DNA of 64,000 nt from Gluconacetobacter azotocaptans (GTDB lineage Bacteria; Pseudomonadota; Alphaproteobacteria; Acetobacterales; Acetobacteraceae). The notes beneath the pieces were generated by a model. The model did no database searches. It saw only the letters and a list, made by a program, of their open reading frames with translations, and had not been told where the DNA came from. The translations under genes and the position numbers were made by a program. Within the stretch, counting starts at the first letter, position 1. Each line of letters opens with the position of its first letter. The stretch lies in NCBI RefSeq assembly GCF_014174355.1, contig NZ_JABEQF010000005.1, positions 310,001 through 374,000 of the forward strand. Direction: 5' to 3'. Below, piece after piece: positions 51,370-60,330 of this stretch.

Positions 51370-52554
51370 TCAGGCCGATGGCGCCAGGCTCAGCAGCAGC
51401 CCCGCCAGCAGCCGCGTGCGTGGAACGATGCTCGACACCAGCATATGCTCCTCCAGCGTATGGTACATGTCGCCGAGTATTCCCAGCCCGTCCAGCGTCG
51501 GCACACCCATCGCGCCGGTGAAATTGCCATCCGAGCCGCCCGGCGAACTGGACGCGGCGACGTCGAACCCAAGCCCCCGCGCCACCTGACGGGCATGTTC
51601 GAACAGCGCCGTGCAGGCGCGGCCCGGCGTCCAGACGGGGCGGACACAGGTCGGCCTGACCGTCAATGCCACGTCGGGCGTGCTCGAACGGCGGGCGAGC
51701 ATCCGTGCGATGCCCGCCTGCAGCTCCGCCTCGGTTTCGGCCATGCTCAGCAGCACCCGGGCGTCGCAATGGGCCGCGACGCAGTTCGCCCATTGTCCGC
51801 CCTGGATGACCCCCACGGAATAGGTACAGCGCTCGGTCGACATCGCTTCGATATCGAGAACCTGCCGGCACATTTCGCGGATGGCGCTGCGGCCGGCGGC
51901 CAGCCTGGCGCCCGCGTGGCTGGGCCGCCCGGTGGTGCGGACCTCGAACCGCGCCACCGCATGCCGCCCGCTTACCAGGCCGCCACAGGGGGTGCCGTCG
52001 GGCCGTCCGGGCTCGGGCACCAGCACGAGGAGGTTGCGCGCGGCCTCGGCCTCGACAAGGTCGCGGGCCGAGGGCGTACCGATTTCCTCATCCGGGGTCA
52101 GCAGGACCGTAACCGGCAGCGGCGTTGCCAGCCCGGCAAGACCGATCTGGCGCAGGGCCTCGATGGCCATGTAGGTGCCGCCCTTCATGTCGCAGATGCC
52201 GGGGCCATAGACCCTGTCGCCCTCGCGGCGCACCGGAAGCTGCTTCAACGTGCCGAGCGGATGCACCGTGTCCAGATGCGCGGCAATCAGGATTCCCGGC
52301 GTGCCGTCGGGCGCGGAATGGGGAAGACGGGCGCGAATGCAGTCGCCCAGCCCCATGCGTCCCGGGATGCGTTCGATGCGCGCCCCCATCAGCGCAAGCG
52401 CGCGCGATGCAAGATCCATCATGCGATTGACCGCACCGGCCTCCAAGGTCGGGCTTTCGCATTCGGCCCATTCCATGATGCCCGCCACCATGCGGTCCTC
52501 GTCGAAATGGAGCGTATCCTGGGCCGAGCCGGTATCGAGCGTCGAAAATCCCAT
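51370..52554 (-). CDS. M20-family peptidase, carboxypeptidase-G2-like (glutamate carboxypeptidase)
   Basis: 394 residues. His93 and catalytic Asp95 in AAHLDTVHP, bridging Asp122 in GICDMKGG, Glu155-156 in LTPDEEIG, and SGGSDGN-like SSPGGSDGNFTGAMG near the C-terminus as in carboxypeptidase G2. It would cut a C-terminal glutamate or other amino acid from a conjugate. Cytosolic: no signal. ATG at 52554 follows AGGAGAAAGAG. Divergent from the LysR gene, which probably regulates it. Confidence 0.88.
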   Translation of the reverse strand: MGFSTLDTGSAQDTLHFDEDRMVAGIMEWAECESPTLEAGAVNRMMDLASRALALMGARIERIPGRMGLGDCIRARLPHSAPDGTPGILIAAHLDTVHPLGTLKQLPVRREGDRVYGPGICDMKGGTYMAIEALRQIGLAGLATPLPVTVLLTPDEEIGTPSARDLVEAEAARNLLVLVPEPGRPDGTPCGGLVSGRHAVARFEVRTTGRPSHAGARLAAGRSAIREMCRQVLDIEAMSTERCTYSVGVIQGGQWANCVAAHCDARVLLSMAETEAELQAGIARMLARRSSTPDVALTVRPTCVRPVWTPGRACTALFEHARQVARGLGFDVAASSSPGGSDGNFTGAMGVPTLDGLGILGDMYHTLEEHMLVSSIVPRTRLLAGLLLSLAPSA

Positions 52555-52655
52555 CTCTTTCTCCTGCGATCCTGCCTTGGCCCGGCGTGGTGCGTCCGGG
52601 ACGGGCATTCACTCTAGGAAGCACGTTTGTTTTCCGGCCAGATCGATTTTGTGTT

Positions 52656-52674
52656 CATGGTGGAACGGTTTTCG
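52656..52674. promoter_or_regulatory. putative operator half: repeated 19-mer in the M20/LysR divergent region
   Basis: CATGGTGGAACGGTTTTCG occurs here and, with one change, at 53692-53710 past the lysR gene. It lies midway (about 100 nt from either start) between the divergent genes, where a LysR-type regulator would bind. Unlike the other copy, it has no palindromic second half. Confidence 0.5.
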
Positions 52675-52754
52675 CGTAGCCCGTCCCAAGCGCAGGAAAC
52701 GCGCGCCGGATCGCCACCAGCACGCATTTTCAAACAGGCCCCCGGGAGGAACCG

Positions 52755-53651
52755 ATGCACGTAAAGGCACTGCTCTACTTCCAGGTCCTTGCCCGCACCG
52801 GCTCGTTGCGTCGGGCGGCGCAGAAGCTCGACATCACGCCGACGGCGCTGACACGGCAGATCGAGAATCTGGAACATTTCTTCGGCGCGCCGCTGATCGA
52901 GCGCGAGCAGCAGGGTGTCCGCCTGACCGCGGCCGGAGAAGTGGTGGCCGAACGCGCGGGCCTGGTCGCGCGCGAACTGGATTCACTGCGCGCGCGCGTC
53001 GACGACCTCAAGGGCTTGCGGTCCGGAACCGTCACCATCCGGGCGTCGGGAAGCCCGGTCTCCAGCGTGCTGGCGCCGGCGCTCGCCGCGCTGCATCAGG
53101 AATTTCCCGGCCTGCGGTTCAATGTCGAAACCGCCGGCGGTCCCTCGATCGGCGCCGCGCTGACCTCCGGCGAGGTCGATCTGGGCCTGACCCTGTTCGC
53201 GCCCTCGCTGTCCGAACTGACGATCTGTTCCCGCCTGCACGTGGTGCATTCCGCCATCATGGCGCCGTCCCATCCGCTGGCCGGCAGGCGCGAACTGTTT
53301 CTGGAGGATGTGCGCGCGCATGCCCTGTCCATACCGGATTGCAGCTATTTCGTCCGGCGGGCGTTCGATCGCGTCATCCCGCCGAACGAGGCGGGATTCG
53401 ATCCGATATTCATGACCGGATCGTTCGAACTGCAGCTCGATCTGGCGATGCGCGGCTCGGCCGTGCTGTTCCTTCCGGAAATCTGCTGCCGCACGCCCAT
53501 CGAACGGAATCTGCTCCGGGCCGTGCCGCTGGCGGGTCCGTTGCAGGTTCCGACCGCGCTCGACCTGCTGCGCGCCACCAATCGTCCGCTCTCCTTTGCC
53601 GCGCGGATGGTCGCGAACCGCATCGGACGGATCATGACGACCTTCGCCTGA
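52755..53651 (+). CDS. LysR-family transcriptional regulator
   Basis: 298 residues. N-terminal winged HTH (ALLYFQVLARTGSLRRAAQKL, TPTALTRQIENLEHFFG), linker helix, substrate-binding domain (TVTIRASGSPVSSVLAPALAAL; GEVDLGLTLF). Divergent from the M20 gene and upstream of amidase, TonB receptor and symporter, the likely targets. Confidence 0.92.
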   Translation: MHVKALLYFQVLARTGSLRRAAQKLDITPTALTRQIENLEHFFGAPLIEREQQGVRLTAAGEVVAERAGLVARELDSLRARVDDLKGLRSGTVTIRASGSPVSSVLAPALAALHQEFPGLRFNVETAGGPSIGAALTSGEVDLGLTLFAPSLSELTICSRLHVVHSAIMAPSHPLAGRRELFLEDVRAHALSIPDCSYFVRRAFDRVIPPNEAGFDPIFMTGSFELQLDLAMRGSAVLFLPEICCRTPIERNLLRAVPLAGPLQVPTALDLLRATNRPLSFAARMVANRIGRIMTTFA

Positions 53652-53687
53652 ACACCGCTTGCCCCCGCGCCTAAAGCGGACCAGATA

Positions 53688-53724
53688 TGCGCATGGTGCA
53701 ACGGTTTTCGTTGCATCATGCGCA
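53688..53724. promoter_or_regulatory. 37-bp palindrome between lysR and amidase genes
   Basis: 16-bp arms TGCGCATGGTGCAACG and CGTTGCATCATGCGCA (one G.T mismatch) around GTTTT. No T-run follows on either strand, so an operator or RNA hairpin is more likely than a classic terminator. The left arm plus loop is the 19-mer seen at 52656. It lies 97 nt before the amidase start. Confidence 0.65.
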
Positions 53725-53820
53725 CAAAAACAGAATGGCGTCCGGGGCGGCCCGCTGCCTAACATCCATTTCTCGACCGGAACAAGATGGCACGGCCGGT
53801 TGAAATCGCAATCAGGGCGA

Positions 53821-55227
53821 ATGGAAAAACACGACATGCTCGATCTGACGGCGCGCGAACTCCTGAAGCTGTTCAGGACACGGTCGCTTTCACCGGTGGA
53901 GTACGCCCGGCACCTGGTGGCCCATATCGCGCGTTGGGAACCCGCATTGGGCGCGCTGTATCTTTATGATCCCGACCGTCTTTTGTCCGAGGCCGCGCAG
54001 TCCGAGGCGCGCTGGATGGCGGGGACGCCCGCCGGCATGCTCGACGGCGTTCCGGTCACGGTCAAGGAACTGATCGCCACCAGGGGCGACCCCATTCCGC
54101 AGGGCAGCGCCGCCAGCCCCCTTGTCCCGGCTCCGGCGGACGCCCCCATCGCGGCCCGCCTGAAGGAAGCGGGGGCGATCATCTTCGCCAAGACCACGGT
54201 GCCCGATTTCGGAATGCTGTCCTCGGGGCTGTCGACGTTTCACCGGCTTGCCCGCAATCCGTGGAATCTGGCCTGCAACCCCGGGGGGTCCAGCGCCGGT
54301 GCCTCGGCGGCGGCGGCGGCGGGATATGGCCCGCTTCACGTCGGCACCGATATCGGCGGTTCGGTGCGCCTGCCCGCCGCGTGGTGCGGGCTGGTCGGCT
54401 TCAAGCCCAGCCTGGGGCGTATCCCCGTCGATCCTTACTATATCGGCCGCTGTGCCGGGCCGATGACGCGGACCGTCGACGATGCCGCGCTCATGATGCC
54501 GGTGCTGGCCCTGCCCGATGCGCGCGATGCGACCAGCCTGCCGCCCGAGGCCATCGACTGGGACGGCTATTATCGCGGCATGCGGCTGCGGGGGCTGCGG
54601 ATCGGCTTGCAACTGGAACCGGGCTGCGGCCTGCCGCTCGATGCCGAAATCCGCGCGGCGGTGACCGCCGCCGCCGAACGCCTTGCCGAACTGGGGGCCG
54701 AGATCGTGCCGGTGCCGCCGGTCATGACGCAGGACATGCTGTCCGGCCTCGACGATTACTGGACGGCGCGAAGCTGGGCCGAACTGCGCAAGCTGCCCGA
54801 GGACAGGATGGACAAGGTGCTGCCCTTCATCCGGGACTGGGCCTCGCGCGGGAAGAACATCGACGGCGTGCGCGCGGTCGACGGGCTGGGGCAGACCTTC
54901 GCCATGCGTCGCGCCTGCGCGGCCCTGTTCGAATCGGTGGACGCGGTCCTTTCGCCCACGACGCCGGTGGTCAGCTTTCCGGCCGAATTCCCCGGACCGA
55001 CCAACGACCCCGACCGGTCCTTCGACCACATCGTCTACACCGTGCCGTGGAACATGTCCGAACAGCCCGCCGTATCGATCAACTGCGGATTTTCCTCGGA
55101 CGGGATGCCGATCGGCCTGCAGATCGTCACCCCCCGCTTCGCCGACCTCGACGCGTTGCGGCTGGCCTCGGTCTGCGAAACCGCGCGCGGGCCGATCACG
55201 TCGTGGCCCGCGCCCCCCGCCGCCTGA
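53821..55227 (+). CDS. amidase-signature hydrolase
   Basis: 468 residues. Ser-cisSer-Lys triad: Lys82 in VPVTVKE, Ser157 in NPGGSSAG, Ser181 in GTDIGGSVR. Hydrolyses an amide. No signal, so substrate must first enter the cytosol. ATG at 53821 (EKHDMLDLTAREL) follows AGGGCG. Relatives include acylamidases, indoleacetamide hydrolase and GatA-like proteins; no gatC is present, so not tRNA amidotransferase. Confidence 0.9.
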   Translation: MEKHDMLDLTARELLKLFRTRSLSPVEYARHLVAHIARWEPALGALYLYDPDRLLSEAAQSEARWMAGTPAGMLDGVPVTVKELIATRGDPIPQGSAASPLVPAPADAPIAARLKEAGAIIFAKTTVPDFGMLSSGLSTFHRLARNPWNLACNPGGSSAGASAAAAAGYGPLHVGTDIGGSVRLPAAWCGLVGFKPSLGRIPVDPYYIGRCAGPMTRTVDDAALMMPVLALPDARDATSLPPEAIDWDGYYRGMRLRGLRIGLQLEPGCGLPLDAEIRAAVTAAAERLAELGAEIVPVPPVMTQDMLSGLDDYWTARSWAELRKLPEDRMDKVLPFIRDWASRGKNIDGVRAVDGLGQTFAMRRACAALFESVDAVLSPTTPVVSFPAEFPGPTNDPDRSFDHIVYTVPWNMSEQPAVSINCGFSSDGMPIGLQIVTPRFADLDALRLASVCETARGPITSWPAPPAA

Positions 55228-55277
55228 CCGCCCTCGCCCATTTTCCGCCACCGCCAGCCAGACGGAACAGCATCGCC

Positions 55278-57611
55278 ATGCCCAGACACGCGCGCCACGG
55301 ATCGCTGATCCTCCTGTGCGGCCTCGCGTCCCTCCCTGCCGGATCCGCCAAGGCGGCCCCGATGCCCGCCCCAGGGGCCGCCCCAAGCGCCGTCCCAGTG
55401 CCCGCCACGACTCCGGCGGCCGTGGCCGCACGTCCGGCGGTGCGGGCCGATGCCCCCGCGCCGGGCGCGCCGGCCCCGGCGGGAGAAGACATCCTGGTCC
55501 ATGGCGCCCAGAACAACGGCAGCCGCGTGCAACGTTCCGGAATCGCAATATCAAGACTCACGCGCGACCAGTTGGTCCGGGCCGGCGTCACGACGGTCAA
55601 CGATCTGCAGCGCCTTGTTCCCAACCTTCAGGTCGAACCCGCGATGGGCGGCGGGCAGCCGCAGTTCCATCTGCGGGGCATCGGGTTCTTCGATTACGGT
55701 TCGAACAACATGCCCGATGTCATGACCTATGTGGACGGCGTGGCCTATCCGTTCGGCATCATGACGCAGGGCGTGATGTATGACCTTTCGGCCGTCGAGG
55801 TCGAACGCGGCCCGACCGGCGCGACGGCCGGCCGCAATACCTCGGGCGGCGACATCGACATCATCACCGCCGAGCCCACGCATCGCTGGACGGCCGGCGT
55901 GATGCAGGACATCGCCAATTACGCGCGCAGCAAGACCGACCTGTTCGTCTCCGGCCCGCTGGCGCGGAACGTCACGTTCCGCCTTTCGGCCGAAACCAAC
56001 CATGGCGGCGGATATTTGCACAACCGCGACACGGGCGAACATATCGGCAGCACCGACCGCGGCGCCGTGCGCGCCAAGCTGAACTGGGACGTCGACGACA
56101 CCATGAACGTGTCGCTCAACGGCCATTGGGCGGTGGACAGGTCCGACGCCACGCCGGGCTACATCATCAAGCCGTTCGTCACGCAGGCGGGCAAGGGCGT
56201 CCTGATTCCGGTCGATACCGATCACTATGCCACGGGCTGGGGTATTTCGCCTCAATTTGCCAGTCTCATCGGCGTGTCGCCGAACCAGAAGCCGTTCCGC
56301 GACAACCAGACGTGGGGCATCGACCTGTCGATCCGCAAGGACCTGCCCTGGGCGCGCTTCACCTCGGTCAGCGCCTTCGAGGCGATGAGCCGGCACGAGA
56401 TGAATGATTGGGACGCGACATCGTCCTACGAGGCCGATAATTATTTCGATACCAACCTTTCGGTCTTTTCGCAGGAATTCCGCCTCGCCTCCCGCCGCCA
56501 GGGGCCGCTGACCTGGTCGGCCGGGCTGTATTACTTCAAGACCGACATGCAGGACCGCATGGTGACGGACTACATGTCCACCCACATGTTCATAAACGAC
56601 ACGCGCTACGGCCAGCCGGACCAGTCCTTCTCGCAATTCGCGCAGGCCGTGTATCGGCCGATCACGAACTTTCGGCTGATTTTCGGCCTTCGTCATGAAA
56701 GCGAATGGAAGGATCTGACGAATTTCTATACGCAGCATCATCCCGGCCCGCAGGCCCTGACCTATGACCGGCATACCGGAATGGATCAGGTCACCGGGAA
56801 GGTGGGTTTCGAATACAACGTCACCCGCGACATCCTGACCTATTTCAACATTCGCCGCGGCGTGAAGGAGGGCGGATTCACGGCCTACAACCTGACCAGC
56901 CCCTCGCAGCTCGCGCCGATCAAGCCGGAATGGCTGGTGGCCTACGAACTGGGGGCGAAAACCGAATTCTTCAACCATCGGGTCCAGGTCAACGGAGCCG
57001 CCTTCAAATACGATTATCACGACCAGCAGGTGCAAAGCGCCATCGTGGATCCGGTGATGGGGCCGATCGGCAAGATCGTGAACGCGCCGCGTTCGTCGAT
57101 CTGGGGCGTGGAGCTCGAAGCGCAGGCCGAACCGGTACGGGGGCTGCATCTGTCGCAGACCTTCGGCTACGAGCGTGGAGAATACAACCGGTTCCAGATC
57201 GCCAACCTCGCAGCCACGGCGGCCCTTCATGTTCCCGGCGGATTGTATACGCCGGTCTTTACGAATATGGCCGGGAAGGACATGGGCTTCCCGAAGCTGA
57301 CCCTCAACGGCTCGGCCGCCTACGATATCGGCCTGCCGGGGAACTACGTGCTGACGCCGGAAGTCGATTATTCGTATCGCAGCCTGCAGACCGCCGTCCT
57401 GCTCGGTCCGCTCTTCAACATCAAGCCGTACTTCCTGCTGAACACGTCCCTGACCTTCCGCCCGAAACATGGTCGGTGGAGCGTCAGCGGCTACGTCCAG
57501 AACGCGCTTGACCGCACCTACGACCTGACCCGCAATTTCTTTACCACGTCCGATTTCGGCATCGTCGGCCCGCCGCGCTTCTATGGCGCGCGGCTGAGCT
57601 ACACCTACTGA
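55278..57611 (+). CDS. TonB-dependent outer-membrane receptor
   Basis: 777 residues. Signal peptide, Ala/Pro-rich leader, TonB-box-like EDILVHGAQ (about 70), plug domain (LTRDQLVRAGVTTVNDLQRL, EVERGPTGATAGRNTSGGDI), and a 22-strand barrel ending in Tyr after YGARLSYTY. Takes up a large or scarce substrate. Sterile siderophore genes nearby are lacking; the context with amidase and peptidase suggests an amide-type nutrient. The frame runs open far upstream but that part is the amidase in another frame; ATG 55278 starts the signal. Confidence 0.92.
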   Translation: MPRHARHGSLILLCGLASLPAGSAKAAPMPAPGAAPSAVPVPATTPAAVAARPAVRADAPAPGAPAPAGEDILVHGAQNNGSRVQRSGIAISRLTRDQLVRAGVTTVNDLQRLVPNLQVEPAMGGGQPQFHLRGIGFFDYGSNNMPDVMTYVDGVAYPFGIMTQGVMYDLSAVEVERGPTGATAGRNTSGGDIDIITAEPTHRWTAGVMQDIANYARSKTDLFVSGPLARNVTFRLSAETNHGGGYLHNRDTGEHIGSTDRGAVRAKLNWDVDDTMNVSLNGHWAVDRSDATPGYIIKPFVTQAGKGVLIPVDTDHYATGWGISPQFASLIGVSPNQKPFRDNQTWGIDLSIRKDLPWARFTSVSAFEAMSRHEMNDWDATSSYEADNYFDTNLSVFSQEFRLASRRQGPLTWSAGLYYFKTDMQDRMVTDYMSTHMFINDTRYGQPDQSFSQFAQAVYRPITNFRLIFGLRHESEWKDLTNFYTQHHPGPQALTYDRHTGMDQVTGKVGFEYNVTRDILTYFNIRRGVKEGGFTAYNLTSPSQLAPIKPEWLVAYELGAKTEFFNHRVQVNGAAFKYDYHDQQVQSAIVDPVMGPIGKIVNAPRSSIWGVELEAQAEPVRGLHLSQTFGYERGEYNRFQIANLAATAALHVPGGLYTPVFTNMAGKDMGFPKLTLNGSAAYDIGLPGNYVLTPEVDYSYRSLQTAVLLGPLFNIKPYFLLNTSLTFRPKHGRWSVSGYVQNALDRTYDLTRNFFTTSDFGIVGPPRFYGARLSYTY

Positions 57612-57627
57612 ACCGCAGGCGGCAAAC

Positions 57628-57903
57628 GTGTCGAAACCCATGAGGACGGACGGAGTGGAAAAGGAAAACGGAGGCGCGGGCTTGAGGGAACCGGCGGCAG
57701 GCCAGGGTTGGCGCGTCGCCGTCGGGCTCGGCGTTCCATTCTGCGCCATCGTCCTGGCCATTCCCTTCCTGGGCGGCACGCGGATGACGGTCGCGGCTTT
57801 CCCGTTGCCCGTCTTCTGGATGTTCTGCTGCTTCATTCTGGCCTCGCTGTGCATGGCCATTGTCTGGACCCTGTCCGACCGCCGACGGGGCGACGATGGC
57901 TAG
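57628..57903 (+). CDS. small two-helix membrane protein (DUF3311-like) partner of the symporter
   Basis: 91 residues with two membrane helices (about 29-48 and 56-80). Such small proteins precede many sodium/solute symporters (as in PanF/YhdT-like pairs) and here overlap it by 8 nt. Start is a GTG at 57628 with AGGCGG upstream; an ATG at 57640 is possible. Confidence 0.78.
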   Translation: MSKPMRTDGVEKENGGAGLREPAAGQGWRVAVGLGVPFCAIVLAIPFLGGTRMTVAAFPLPVFWMFCCFILASLCMAIVWTLSDRRRGDDG

Positions 57904-59272
57904 CATCGTCTTCCTGTCCATCATCATGCTGTCGGTCGCGGTCGCGCTCTATTCCCGACGTGGCCACGCACATCAGGATTCGCGCGATTTCTTCGTCGCC
58001 TCCGGCCAGTTCGGCGGCCTGCTCGTCTTCGTCCTCGCGGTCGGCGAGACGTACAGCATCGGCAGCATCCTGGGCTTCCCTGCCGCCGCATATGGCCAGG
58101 GCACGTCCTTCGTGCTGTGGTTCCTGGGCTATATCGTACTGGCCTATCCGCTGGGCTACTTCGTCAACCCGCTGATCTGGCAGGCCGGCCGGCGATGCGG
58201 CGCGCTGACCATCGCCGACCTGTTCCGCGTGCATTTCGCCAGTCCCGCGCTGGAACGCATCGTCGTCGTCAATGCGATCCTGTTCCTTCTGCCGTTCGGC
58301 GAGCTTCAGTTCGCCGGCCTGCTGAACGTGCTGGAAGAATTTCACTGGAACGTGCCGCCGTTGATGCTGACCGGAGGCGCCGCCATCGTGACCTTCGCCT
58401 GGCTGATGCTGTCGGGCATCCGGGCGCCGGCCTATGTCTCGATCATCAAGGACAGCCTGGTTGTGATCGCGGTCATATTGGTGGGGGTGGCAGCCGTGCG
58501 GACGATGGGCGGGCTGCACGCGCCCCCTGCCGGCCTGCCCGGCCACGACCGGCTCGGCACGCAGGATCAGATCTATGCCATGTCGACCATCCTCCTTCAG
58601 GCGATGGGGTTCTGCGTGGCCCCGCAGACGGTCGCCTTCCTGTTCACCGCGCGATCGGGGCGGACGGTGCGGCGCAACCAGATCGTCATGCCGCTCTATA
58701 TGCTGATGTTTCCGTTTCTCTACCTGGTCGCGGTCTATGCCCGCGTGGTCGGCCTGCCGTTGCCGTCGGCCAATGCCGTGTTCATGGCCAGCGCGCATGC
58801 GCTGCTGCCGGGGTGGGCCGTGGGGATCGTCGCCGCCGCCTGTGCGCTCTCCGCCCTCGTTATCCTGGCCGGGACCTGCCTCACGCTGGGGCCGCTTGTG
58901 TCCCATAATCTGCTTCATGGCCTGTCGGACAACCAGCAACGACGGGGCGCACAATTCGTGATCGCGCTCTATCTCGTCTTTTCCATCGTCGCCGCCAGCC
59001 ATCTTTCGGGTCTGATGGTCGCGCTGACCAGCATGTACTATCTGGGGGTTTCGCAGATGGTCCCGGGCATGGCCGCCGTGATCTGGCGCCGCACCCCCGC
59101 GCCGGCCGCCATCGGTGCCGGCCTGGTCGTGGGTGGTGCGGTGGCGGTCGTGCTCTTTCTCGCGGGGGTGCGGCCCGGCGGGCTGAATGCGGGCCTCGTC
59201 GGGCTTCTGGTCAATCTCGCAACGATCACGGTGGCGCAGGGGCTGGCCCGCATGCGCACCGCCCGGGCCTGA
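57896..59272 (+). CDS. sodium:solute symporter (SSS family)
   Basis: 458 residues, about 13 helices. DFFVASGQFGG near the start, AVGETYSIGSILGFPAAAYGQG (core helix 1), and SVVIAVILV-like SIIKDSLVVIAVILVG are family features. Imports an organic acid or amino acid with Na+. ATG at 57896 overlaps the small protein gene, so the two are translated together. Carries what the TonB receptor brings into the periplasm (inference). Confidence 0.9.
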   Translation: MASIVFLSIIMLSVAVALYSRRGHAHQDSRDFFVASGQFGGLLVFVLAVGETYSIGSILGFPAAAYGQGTSFVLWFLGYIVLAYPLGYFVNPLIWQAGRRCGALTIADLFRVHFASPALERIVVVNAILFLLPFGELQFAGLLNVLEEFHWNVPPLMLTGGAAIVTFAWLMLSGIRAPAYVSIIKDSLVVIAVILVGVAAVRTMGGLHAPPAGLPGHDRLGTQDQIYAMSTILLQAMGFCVAPQTVAFLFTARSGRTVRRNQIVMPLYMLMFPFLYLVAVYARVVGLPLPSANAVFMASAHALLPGWAVGIVAAACALSALVILAGTCLTLGPLVSHNLLHGLSDNQQRRGAQFVIALYLVFSIVAASHLSGLMVALTSMYYLGVSQMVPGMAAVIWRRTPAPAAIGAGLVVGGAVAVVLFLAGVRPGGLNAGLVGLLVNLATITVAQGLARMRTARA

Positions 59273-59469
59273 CGGCCCTGCGGTTCAGAATTCCTTAATG
59301 CGGGCCATCTAATGCCGGATGGATGCACGGGACATTTTCGTCCGGCAGGAACCTGAACCGGAGTTTAGGCAACAGTTCGTACCCCCGGGCGTTCCCTCAC
59401 CAGGACGTAGCGGTTGCCGCAGGGCGACTGCTGCAGCCCGCCGTTGCCATTGATGCAGGAGAACCCCTT

Positions 59470-60330
59470 ATGGCCCAGAGCATTCCGCCCCAGAGCCAGG
59501 ACCATCAGCCGGGCGTCGAGCGTCTGCTTCAACCACAGGCGGAACATATCCGTGCCGATTATCGCGGCAGCGGCAAGCTGAAGGGGCGCCGCGCGCTGAT
59601 TACGGGCGGCGACAGCGGCATCGGCCGTGCGGTCGCATTGCATTTCGCGCGAGAGGGCGCGGATGTTGCCATCGTGTATCTGGAAGAAAAGGAAGACGCG
59701 CAGGAGACTGTTCGCCTGATCGAGGCCGAGGGCGCGAAAGCTCTCGCAATTCGGGGCGATGTTTCCAGAAGCGAAACCTGCGACGCGGCCGTCGCGCGCA
59801 CGGTCGAGGCATTTGGCGGCCTTGATGTCGTGGTGAACAATGCCGGCGTCCAGTATGTCAGCGAGGACCTGACCGATATCGACGATGCCACATGGCAGCG
59901 TCACATGGACGTGAACATCAACGGATATTTCTATATCGCGCGCGCCGCGCTGCCGCATCTCGGCAAGGGCAGCGCCATCATCAACACGTCGTCGATCAAC
60001 GCCTTTGCCGGCAACAAGGCTCTGGTCGCCTATTCCACGACCAAGGCGGCCGAACTGGGCTTTACGCGCGCCCTGGCGCTGCAGCTTGCCGAGCGGAACA
60101 TTCGCGTCAACGCCGTGGCGCCCGGCCCGATCTGGACCCCGCTGCAACCCGCCAGCTGGGGGCCGATCGACCCGCAGGCCGTGGCCGACCTGGGCAAGGA
60201 TACGCCGCTTGGCCGCATCGGGCAGCCCAGCGAAATGGGGCCGGCCTATGTCTATCTGGCGTCGAATGACGCATCCTACGTCACGGGCCAGACCGTCCAC
60301 GTCAACGGCGGCATGATCGTCAATGGCTGA
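59470..60330 (+). CDS. short-chain dehydrogenase (YghA/general-stress-type SDR)
   Basis: 286 residues. NAD(P) motif TGGDSGIG (45-52), NNAG (124-127), catalytic Ser175/176, Tyr189, Lys193 (AYSTTKAA). The leading 40 residues (QPGVERLLQPQAEHIRADYRG) resemble the YghA/YdaD (glucose-dehydrogenase-like stress SDR) group. ATG at 59470 follows GCAGGAGAA. The next gene starts 8 nt before this one stops. 59273-59469 shows no gene. Confidence 0.9.
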   Translation: MAQSIPPQSQDHQPGVERLLQPQAEHIRADYRGSGKLKGRRALITGGDSGIGRAVALHFAREGADVAIVYLEEKEDAQETVRLIEAEGAKALAIRGDVSRSETCDAAVARTVEAFGGLDVVVNNAGVQYVSEDLTDIDDATWQRHMDVNINGYFYIARAALPHLGKGSAIINTSSINAFAGNKALVAYSTTKAAELGFTRALALQLAERNIRVNAVAPGPIWTPLQPASWGPIDPQAVADLGKDTPLGRIGQPSEMGPAYVYLASNDASYVTGQTVHVNGGMIVNG

